From Hofstenia miamia (taxonomy: Eukaryota; Xenacoelomorpha; Acoela), in NCBI GenBank assembly GCA_004352715.1, contig SCFE01000023.1:2242830-2306829 (forward strand): 64,000 bases of DNA. The letters run 5' to 3'. The notes under the pieces are model-generated. The model saw only the letters and a program-made list of their open reading frames with translations. It searched no databases and was not told the DNA's origin. Position 1 is the first letter of the stretch, and each line of letters starts with the position of its first letter. Positions 13,501-25,500 of this stretch are shown piece by piece. The position numbers and the translations under genes are program-made.

Positions 13501-16500
13501 TATTTGGACAGATTTTAAATAATTATACGTCCACAAGATGGCGTTGTTGTAAAATATTTAAATGCAGAATTGTAATGCCATCTTTTGTTCAAACTCGTAT
13601 TTGCTAAGTTTTGGTGTATTGAGCTATTAAGCTGTTAGGATATTGACATAATATGGCGTCCAATATCATATAATGTTGATATGTAACTGTACCATAGCGG
13701 CGCCGGCATCATATGATGACGTACTGTTTATTTATGCAATCAGCCTGGTTATTGATAGCATATGATGTTTACAAAGAATCCATGACGTTTAGTGTTATAA
13801 GCATGTGTAACCTCAGGCCCATGGCTTGCATTTGAAATTTAGAGGGCCATAGCCCCGCAAATAAATTAATCATAGTTTTACTCATATGAAATAGTTTCAC
13901 ACTTTTTCATTGAATTTTTAAATAGAATGGCATTAGTATTTTATATATTTCAACTAAAATATAAACTGTAAACTTAGTTACAGAATATTAGAATTAATAC
14001 TATGGAAGGGGGCCCAGTGGCCCAACAGTGAGGGCCATTGCCCCCCTGGCCACGGCCCCGTGTAACCAGCTTCGAATAATAATGACTATCTGGAAGCAAA
14101 ATTATGCTATAGCGGTGACACTGTGCATGACAACGCTCAAGTGAGTGGCAACCATTCCTAGTTTAAGATATTTTTATTATATATATTTAGGTAATGGCCT
14201 TGCAAGCAGTAAAGAACCTCCGCTGACGAACGTCTTTACTATGCAGTGGTTCCTTACTCTTTTTGCAACTTGTCTACCTCAACAAACCGTTCTGCGTGTT
14301 TGGGACTGCATTCTTTTTGATGGATCAGAAATGCTTTTGCGGATTGCTCTTGTTTTGTGGGGTGTTTTAGAAGAGTAAGCAGTATTTTCAATTTTTACAC
14401 TTTTATCAAAGCATTTGTGCCGATATGAGATGGAAAGTGATCATAAACCTATTTTATTATTTTTAACACCCAAAGAGAGCTTTGGTTTCAAAGTTTTTAA
14501 AAAAAGAGCTGAGTTGCTATATAATTTCATATATTTTAGTCGCATTCAATCGGTTGAAAGTGCAGATGAGTTTTACTCTGTCATGGCAACTGTGACAAAA
14601 GAGATGCTTGCAGACGAAATCGTTGATTGCGAATCAATTATTCAAGTAAGAAATTCGAGGTTATTTAGCATGTAATATTATATGAGTTTGCAGTGAATCT
14701 GCTCTGTGAGTTTATTTTGCCTTCTTAGCCCTGTGTACTAAAATATTGCCGGTTGCGAGTTAAATTATAACGCGGTTTGAGTTAGCAATCAACTGGCGTT
14801 TTTCAATCCCATTCTTCAACTCGTCTATTGTGGCGTTGTGTCTGTCGACTCATTTTTCTACCAACGGGATAATAAATGCTTCTGTTCACTCTATATATCC
14901 ATCGCGGTTAAAAATTCTCGCTCGTGCAATTGATTCCCAGCTCTTATTTTTATTATTTCTCTATTTACCATCAAAGGTGGAAAGGTAACACTTAATTGTT
15001 CATTTATTCCCACGTCTAATTGTTCCGTGTGAGACCCTAGTTAAACCTACTTGTTTTTCTTAAAAATCTCTGCCTATTTTCATTGTAAATTAAATACTAG
15101 GCTGTTTGCTTTTATTAGGAAGTAATGAGAATGTATTGTTGTTACAGCTTCACAATTGAACTTGTTTATGACACCTTCATTTGTTATTGATACAGCGTTT
15201 ACAGCTGACTAAGGCCACGGTTAGACTGTGATTGGTTCAAAAGTGATCTATCACATTTTGATTGAATCGCACGTCTAACCACCCCAGATAATAAGCGATG
15301 TGACGATCACGAAGAAATTGTGCACGTTCGGTTTCCTTGTGATCGTCACATCGCTAATTATCTGGGGTGGTTACACGTGCAATTCTTTCAAATGTGATAG
15401 ATCACTTTTAACCAATCACTAGTCTATCAGTGGCATTATTCTTCTATTATTATTTTTTAACCTATATTTGTGTTATTCTTTTTAGGCCACGGTTAGACTG
15501 TGATTGGTTCAAAAGTGATCTGTCACTTTTGAAAGCGTTGCACGTCTAACCACCCTAGATAATTAGCGATGTGACGATCACGAAGAAATTGTGCACGTTC
15601 GGTTTCCTTGTGATCGTCACATCGCTAATTATCTGGGGTGGTTACACGTGCAANACGATCACGAAGAAATCGTGCGCGTTCGATTTCCTTGCGATCGTCA
15701 CATCGCTAATTATCTAGGATGGTTAGACGTGCAACGCTTTCAAAAGTGACAGATCACTTTTAACCAATGACCTAGTCTAACCGTGGCCTTATTGAGTTAA
15801 CCCCTCGTGATTTTAAATGGAATTTAGGCTTTCATTAGAATGTGCTTTAGAAAGTCTATGCCATGGGCCCGTTGCCAAATTTAACAGAATTGCGCGAAAA
15901 GTACACGTACAACATAACTCCTTTCTCCCCTCAGCGTTCTTCCACAAATACTCAAATTTTGTCAGACGATGATGATGAAGAAGATAAAAGCATGTCCTGC
16001 ATTCCTGGGTTTAGATTATCGACATCATCTCGTTCAAAATTAGGTAAGTTCCAATTCTTACATTTCATATTCATTAATGCGAGACTTTTCAGAAAAATAC
16101 GTTAACAAATGCTAGTTTTTCTTTGGGAAGTGCTTTAATGTTGCACAGATTTTTAGTGTCTAGTTTATGATGTACTCAATTTAAAAGAATTGATTGATCG
16201 TTATGCTAATCCCTTCTTAATAACTTACTTATATCTGTGCAAGCTGTTACCTTTCTCACAACACACTCTATCTTCAGTTTAATTACTAACAGAAATGTGG
16301 AACTTTCTCTTCAACTATAGGCAACCCGCGATCGGTATTACAATTTTCATAACAGTTTTCCAATTCTTCCATGCATTTCTTATACGACTGTTGCATGTTA
16401 TTTTAAAACTGCAATTCACTTTGTTGCGTTTAGAAGAGGCTGTTGATATTAGTAGTGAGTGCAGCACACCTTCCTTACCCGCTGCTACACGTGAAAGAAT

Positions 16501-19500
16501 GTCCACCGATATTAATGCTCTCCAGCGCCGATATTCGCGGATGAAGCAACGCATGCAGCAAGTTCACGTTATATATTATGGTAAGTTTTTTTTACTCTTA
16601 TAGATTGAGAGATTTTTACCTTCAATGTTGATCTTGATATTGAAGCTTGCCACCAAACTTCAATGAGGCAGATTTAGCCAATTCCAACTAGATGATTATC
16701 ACTAAATTTAACAAATGTTCATCGACAACTGAAAAATGATATTTTGTGGAATTGACTTTCAATCTTTTATAAAACATTGAATACCATACTTATCAGACTC
16801 GTCAAGGAGCCGACATTTCCAAGCTCGGCTCGTTTAAATTTTGTATAAATTCGACTCGCCTCGCCACTTAAAATCTTTGAATGAGGCTCGTTTTAGCTCG
16901 GTATTTTTTTAAAAATATTGTGCTCAACGGATTTTTTACATAGCTCTTCTTCCTATTATTTAATAAACATTTCTTAAATAAGATTATAGGAAAGGCATAC
17001 TGACTGCAAAAAATTAGAAAAATCGCATAATCAAATTAAAAAAGCATGACTATAAACTTGCTTTGCCTAAAATAGGCTCGTTTTGGGCTCGTTGTATATC
17101 AAATACTGTGCTCAAGCTCGGCTCGGCTCNCGGCTCGTTAGAAGCTCGCCTCGTCGACAAGTCTGATACTTATATAGCAAGTTGGTTTCTCAGAAATTCC
17201 CAATGTTCATACAAAATTTATAATGCAGTAGTGTATACATGTACACGTAGTCATCCATTCACTGCCTCAATTTTCACGAAGTTTAAAAATTGAAATTTGA
17301 AATATTTTCAATAAAAAGTTAACTAACAACCTGCCGTGTAAATGAAACCGGTCAATATAAATATTTTTAAAAACTATCAAGATTTAGCTTTAATTTGACA
17401 ATAACACATTTGCGAAAATAAAATATTTTGAGAAACCCTATATGGAACACTGGCAGTGAATGGGATAAATCCACAACTAGTTTTGTGTCATTATGTATGC
17501 GCCATTTGTAGTTGATGCGGTCAGCAGTAAATATAGTTTCCAAAATATCGGCCTGGCCTTGAGCGTAAATCATATTTGTTTGATTTTTGTCCAATAATAA
17601 ACATCATTGCCAAAAGCATGAACAAAAATCTAGGAAAATGGAATTCGTTTAGAAAAACACTAAATTCAATATGAAATTAAATGCTTGGAATAGTTTGTTG
17701 AGTTTGAAATTATTTCAAATATATTGCTTTGCATGATTTGGTAAAAATTGTGGACCGCACTTCAGCCCGCAGTTCATTTTTTTGTGTCCAGTTTTTTACA
17801 GAAAGTTTATCGAATTCGACAGATTTCGTGTACAATCTAATTCTAGAGATTTCTAGATAACTTCGCATGGTTTTTTTTGATTGGCAAGTTTACATACAGA
17901 AATCACACGAAACTATCGACATTGTTAACTAGGACTATAAATATTAGTGTAATTGGTGAATGCCTAAATCAATAGTATATAACTTCTAAATTAATCTCAT
18001 CGTTTATAAAGGGCAACGAGATGCTTTAAAATATTGACCTATAATCTATTTCCCCAATATTGTATTGAGTTATTTTTATGAAAGCGGTAAATTTCTGAAC
18101 AACAAAATCTATAAAATGTATACTTCGACAAGTACTTAGAGATTTATCTGAACTCTTTCATACGTTTTCTTTTTACAGACGCAAAGTAGCGAAGGAAACT
18201 TACTAAAGACATCATGTAACACATTACGAGCGATTATTGCAAGGAATATCTATTTTGATCGCCATTTTGAAAAATGGCCTTGTACTAAACTAAAATTACA
18301 GGTTTGGACAAAATTTTAATCCCATTACTTTTCTTCACTAAATTTCTCTAACAGTAAGAAAACCTTGAAATATCTGTGCTGCTCATAAAAAACTTTATTT
18401 AGAATGGAAAATTCGATTTTAGTCTATATTTGGATATGTCTCTCCTAAATCGATATAAAATGAGCATTGTTTCTCTAAGTCATTCTAGTGTATAGGATTT
18501 TGTATTGGAAAACCTCAGCGTTCTTAAGTGGGGAGAAGCTCTGTTCATCTGGTTTTCCTCCTTAATTAATATCGACAGTCGGTAATAAATTATTCATGTC
18601 AGCTAATCTATTTTGACTGTATCAGCTGGCCACTGTTAAAGTCTGATGTGTTAGTAAATCACGTTCTCACCAGCAACTCAATTTTAAGTGGAATTCCTTA
18701 ATCCAATTTATTACCTCTATAGTTAGAAACCGGGTACACATTTCCCAGACATTTCAAATACGTTTAAGCAAAACTCAATTACAATTAAGTACAATTAAGG
18801 GGGGGCTTAGCTCCCCTCCCATTCCCAACAAACATTTGATAAATTATCTTAAAAAATGAAATACCCCAACAAATAACGAAAGCAGTTTTAATTTTATCTC
18901 CTTCAAATCTTTAATGATGCACTCGTTCCTGACCCTTTTCTTGATTATATAACATATTTTGTCTTAAGGTTTTGAAGCTCTGTGTCTTGGAAGTGCTTTA
19001 TATCGTATTATTGTTCTATACTTCGATTACAACTTCAATTGCATAGATTATGCTATAAACAACTCGTATGTATAGAAGACAGTAATTTGTCCTTAAGGTT
19101 TTCTCATAGTGTATATTATTATTTTATTGTAACTTCATTATGCATTTGTAAAGTTGCTCTTTTTTTCAGACAAAGGAATATTTGTCTCGAGTTCTATTAT
19201 TATTTACTTTAATCCGCGTTTCTTTCACTACCATTACCCAGATCTTTGCCCATGAAACGAAAACAAGTATGGTTAGGACATGTATGTCATTCTTGGCCAC
19301 TAGTTGGACCGTGGGGTCTCATTAAACAATTAATTTCAGATAATCAGGAAAAAGAAGTCTATAATCTTATGGTAATTCAGTTATTCTATCTCTTGTCGCC
19401 AATACGACTATTTTGGCACAACCCGCAAAAGTTGTATACTACAAAATATCCGCGGACGCTAGTGATAATTTTGGAAGTTTATATATATATATATCGATTC

Positions 19501-22500
19501 AATGGATCAAGAAGCTAGTATCATGTTTAGAGTACCACAATCAATAACGTTATTAGTAGAAGCTACTTTTGATTCTATAGTGATAACTTCATTATGTATT
19601 TGTAAAGTTGCTCTTTATTAGGAATATTTGTCTCGACTTAGATTATTATTGACCTTAATCCAGCGTTTCTTTCACTACCATTAGTTGTGAAATTTTAGAT
19701 AGCGGATGTTCAGGAATCACTGGTAAGAGTCTAGAAACATATTTGTTACAACCAAAATTTATCGTGCATGTCGTTTCCCTATCAGCACATTCGTTTATGT
19801 TTATGAGAGCATCATCATTTCTCTCCCCATTTGAGGAATTGTGATTTTAAAATGACTGCTTAGGAGCGAAGACCAACTCAGTTGAACGGCCGCCAGAAGT
19901 TGTCAATCCCATTGAAACCCGTGTTGCCATCAATCATCTTTTCCTCATGCGGGAAGGAAGTCCAAAGCACCAACTCCAGCTTCCTAACCGAACTTCGAAA
20001 CCCGTCAATCATCTTGCAATTAAACCACATATCAGTCTTCAGCACGCCGAAGAAGAACGAGCAATTCGTCGCCAATCGTTTACATGTGAGTGGATTCTAC
20101 ATGTATACCTACCATATTTCATCATTACACTAAATTGTTAGAAATTGTGAAATATTCTGCCAACTATATTGGTTGGAATCTTTAGGACAGTGCTTTTTGA
20201 GGCTAATATAAACGTCCGAATTAAAAAACAATTTATTGAGCGTATGAAAACTATCATACTTAAAAGAAGCAATTTATCAAAATTAAGCCGGGCAGTGAGC
20301 TGTTTAATGAATTGTGTGCAGGAATTTCTTGAAAAAATTGTTCAAGAAATTTTACAGCAGTTCTTAGAATGGTTTTGAAAACAAACTATTTATTAAACTA
20401 TATTTTTTAACATAAACTAAGTAATCCAAATTTCACTTTCGTACATAACGGCACCTTTGCAAATTTTGCGGCCCTGCTTTTTGAGCAATTGATTATCCTT
20501 GATTATGAAAAGTAGGCTTTGTTTTCTCGACAAGAGATGGAAGTGGGGCGGGTCACCCATGAGGCAGGGCGGTGCGGGTATGGGGCAATATTTTTCAAAA
20601 GTGGACACCCATGGGGTAAAAGTGGGGCAAAAACACTTTTTTGTAAAGAAAGATTAAAGTAAGAGATTGCCAAATTTAGAGATTGTAAAAGTATTTTTTA
20701 CATCAAATTTCTCTGCTTAAAAAAATTAATTTTCTTGGAAATTTAATCGCATTTTGAAAAATTAATTGCCATGCATTTTTAGCTCTTGGTGAAAATTGAT
20801 TCTATTCAATGATATCAGTAAGATTATTTTGATCTGATTTGTAGTCAATAGGCTTTGCAATTTCATTGGAAGGAGTGCAATTGTCCTTGTATATATGCAT
20901 TATATAATATATTAGCTTTATAAAAAGATTTATAGAGTTAAAATTAAATTTTATTTTACTATTAATATCATTAAATTGCGTTGGCATATTAAAAATTGCC
21001 AGTTAAAAAAATGATTCTGTATCTTCTAGGAAGTAAGGATTCAAAATATTTTGAGTGGTGGTGTGCTGCAATGAAAATTGTCACATAACAAATATGAGCA
21101 ATAAAATAGCGTAAGTAGTTTGGGAGCAGAACTTTTTAATAGGCCAATGTGGCTCGGTAGAATATAAAACGTTGGGCAATGTGGGACGGATGTCAGCATG
21201 AGGAAATGGGACAGGGTACAAGTTCCGTGGGGTGAGGCAGGTCAGTGCCCAAAAATCGGCCCCACTTCCATCGCCGTTCTCGACATGACTAATGACTGTT
21301 CATTATTTGAATCTTCGTATGTTTTGAAAATATAGATATTTCTGACTTGTTTTTTAGGGTTATGGATCTATCATAGAAAAGTTTTATAGGCAATTTCTTT
21401 GGTATTTTGTCAATTATTAGAAAACTGCAGCTTGTATGCATCGTGTTGCTGCTTTGTTTAATTGAAATGACAACATTGATTTTAGGTTTTAAGACTTTAT
21501 CGGGCTAACGTCCACTGTAGGTACGGGGATCCGTACAGCGACGAACTCCTCAAGTATTGGCGATACCCAAGAATCGCCATTTGGAGGCTGCTTGCTAAAA
21601 TGGCTTAGGAGGACTGTCATTTGGATTCCCAAAAAAATAAAAGCTATCTGGATAACTTTAAGCTACTTCAAGTTGTGTTAATTCTACTGCTAATCATAGC
21701 AATTATGTAAATCTATCGTAACTGTTTAGCTTTTAGTTAATATTAGAAATACATATTTCAGCTCTCAACCTCTCACGATCCAACAATCAAATGTGTTATT
21801 TAATGCCTGAAAGATTTCTTCAATAATAATGGATTGAAATTACAATGCAACTATCTAAGCCAATTGTGGAAACACCTTTTTGTTGACAAAAATATTTCAA
21901 TACAGGTTGCGAAATCTTGTGAATTGGAAGTAGTTTGTCAAGTTTGGGGAAATATCCTGACCGTTTCTTGTTTGTAAATGTTTGTTTTTTCCTTCCATCC
22001 ATTTACTGCACCGATCTAACAGACATGTGATGTTAAATAGTAATCCAATAAAATATTAAATTTAATTATAGTCTCAACTATTTCATTGTAATTCTAATCT
22101 GTGTTTTACGTTATATCATTAATTTGTTTGAAAATGTTGGAAACACCCGTTGTGTATTCCACTTGCAAACATCATTCTACGCACATTGCTGCAACGCATG
22201 AGCTGAATGCATTCCTTGACACAGATGTTGCAGTAACATTTCACTATTGCTGTTTTCATTTCTGTAAGCATTTTATTGGGCAGTGTTCATAGTTTTTTCT
22301 GAAAACCGTTTCCATGGATTACCTAAGCCAAAATAGGATATACAGAATGTAACTCAATTGTTAAAAATGGTGTTAATTAAAAACATGAACAGAGTCAACA
22401 TCCTACACGCAAGCGAAAGTGCAAATTATACAAGGCTTATTTTTGATCATCGCGTGAATTAATTTACTTTATCATTTTCAATTTTTTGCTATTTTCAAAA

Positions 22501-25500
22501 TTTATTGGAATTCCAGTGAACGGTCAACTTGAAGCCTGTTTCATTTTCTAATGAGACTGAATTAGATTGATTATTTGTTAGCTAACATTCTCCCTAATGT
22601 ATTATAAATGCAGGTATATTCATAATTTCCTTTTAAAATACATTTTGATGAGATCAGTTCATAAATCAGCTATTGCGCCAATAGGAAGGCAGTTTTTAAT
22701 TAATGAAAATATCTTACCTACACTAATGATGTTAGTAATCAACTCTTATTTTTCGTGAACAAATCCAAGTTTTTACTACTCTGAAAAATCGTAAATTGCA
22801 GAAAATATGAGATCAACCGTTTTTAAAATAGGAATTTAGGTAGCATATTTATGACGTGTTGATAATTTCTCAACATTACAATTTTAATCATTATTTGTCT
22901 TAACTTTATGAAACTTGTTTACAAACACATGGACGAATGAGTAAAGCCTTTTCAATGCACAAAATACAACCATTTTAATGTTAGACGTTTACTTCAAGAT
23001 ATCGTTCGTTCAGCCCTAGTGCAGAATGCACAATTGTTACTTCTGAATAGTTCTGTGACGAGATACATGTTTTGCAAACCGACCTGGTGTGATTTCCGAA
23101 GTTATCTCCCAAGTTTGTCAAACTACTGCCGTTTCACTAAAGACATTTTTTAGGTTAAGAACCATATTTTGTACTTGGACATATGACTCTACAAACTGAA
23201 ATGTTAGTTTCTTCAAGAAATCCATCTTTTTGTTACATGGACCAAGTGAGCGTTTCATAACAATGAAAGCATTTTTAACAGCAATGTTCAACAAATGATT
23301 GTTTAGAATCATAGGTCATCGGTTTGTTTTCATTAAGCAGCTGAATTTTCATCACGGGTGTCGACACCTTTGTTGGTGTTGTAATTCATGATGGTAGGTT
23401 CTTTCTGCTTTTCTGCAGTAGTTTCAATAGAAGAGTGATTTCATGACATCATAATAATTTTACTTTTTCCTAAGAACGTATGACATCAATAGGATGGAAA
23501 GTGGAGAAGTGTTTTCAACTGCTCTTGATTTGGTAGTTTTTAGTTGTGTTAGTACTTCCCTTCAGTTAGCTATAATATTACCAAGCAATGTAAAGTTATG
23601 CACCAAAAGATTACAAGCAAGGCCATGTGATGTCAAGTGTCTATGTACAAATATATCATATCCAGTGCTTAATATGAGCAGCAATAATGTTTTCTTATCA
23701 ATGCCTGCTTTAGCTCAAGGTAATATGAGCAGCATCCCAAAACTTTGAAGGAATTTTTTGAGATACAGGTACACAGCGTGTATAAGCATTATTCGTGATG
23801 ACATACTCATTTTGTCCCACCCCACATACATTTTTCCATTCACTTAGTCACGCCTAGTCATTTAGTCACAAATTCAGAATATTTCTTAGTGTCATATATT
23901 GAATAAATTATTTTCAGCTTTTCTGCATTCCAAGAAGCACCTTAACCCTGAACGTAGTAAAAAGTTCACAGATATAATTTTTATACTGCGTGTATGAGCC
24001 GCACCCCAAGCTTTTATACAAAATTTTAGGTTCACAGGTGGAGGATTTACTGAAATTCAACAAATTTTTATATACTTAATAAATGATTTTGTCATATTTT
24101 AGTTCATTGAGAATGATTTTTTGTATAATCTGTACCACAATATTTTATGCGTAAACACACTATAGTTCATGTAAAAATTTGCTCATTAAAGTAATATATG
24201 GAATTTGGCGTAATTTGTATAACTTATTGTATAAAATCATGCGATACTCGATTCTTCAAGTCGAATTCCCAAGTATTTGCTGGATTTAAAACAATGACGG
24301 CCAAAATGAAAGTTTAATACAATGTTTCACTTTGATTTGAGGCAATTATCCCGTCAGGAAAATCCTGCAAGCAATGTTTGAGAAATCCAAGTCAAGGATA
24401 TATGCATACGTACGTCTAGCAAAAATCGCAATTACGTTATCAAAAAATGTAAAGTAAAACAGCGTCCGAAGTAAAATAACGTGCCTTGCTGCGGAGTATT
24501 CACGCCAGTTCCACTGAAGTTTTTGCAGACCTCACTATAAATGACAGCTTAAGCCTACACAAATATTCATGTAATAATACAACACCAATAATTACTTAAG
24601 ATATCATTTGAAAAATATGTCAATTCAGTTTCTTCTTAAAATATTCTACATTATATTTTTGTGATTCGGTTTTGTTTAGTGTTATGTACATATAATAATA
24701 CAACTATTTAAGAACATTTCCTAATATATTATGCAATGAGTTAATTTCAAAATATAACGTCACCTTAAACAGACGATTGCAGAATATGTGTAACGGAAAG
24801 AGATTGCAGCTGCATGTTACATAGAGATCAACTAGTTGTCCCTATAACTGTTCCATTGTACATGTACTTAATTTGCATGTGCAACGGGCAATTCTCCATG
24901 CAACTAATGAATATTCTTATATTACACCGGACAATGCAATGTAAATATTGCGCATTTGAGGTCGCTAGATACGTGTGTTTTCTGAATTTATTTTTCTCAA
25001 CTACCCAAACTTAATAGTAACGATGCAGTTTTCCCATATTTAGCGGAGTGATTCAATATCTTTCCCTCATTTTTAGTAGAGTTCTACAGATGATTTAAAC
25101 ATTTTCAATTTTTAGTCCTAGCACCTGGTCAGACTTGCCAATGAGCCGTAATTTCTAAGCTCGGCTTGTTTAAATTTTGAGTAAGTTCGGCTCGGCTCGG
25201 CACTGCACACCACAGAAAATCTTTCAATGAGGCTTGTATCAGCTCGGTATTGTTTTAAAAATATTGTGCTCTCAGAATTTTTTCAATTGCGCTTCCTATT
25301 ATTTAATAAACCTTTCGATTATAAGTAGGGAATATTGAATGAAAAATAAGAAAAATCTGCATAATCAAATTAACAAGCAACACTATAAATTTGGTTTGCT
25401 TAAAAACGGCTCGTTTTGGGCTAGTTGTATATCCAATACTCTGCTCAAGCTCGGCTCGGCTCGGCTTGGCTCGGCTCGGCTCGTTGACAAGTCTGCACCT

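Noticed and set aside
21486-21509. Acceptor tttag at 21481-21485 as start of a TBC exon
   Set aside because: In the required phase it meets a TAA after seven codons; only the weaker downstream acceptor keeps the frame open.
23494-23748. 84-codon open frame as a gene
   Set aside because: No known family, no clear acceptor and AT-rich codon use; kept only as a remark.
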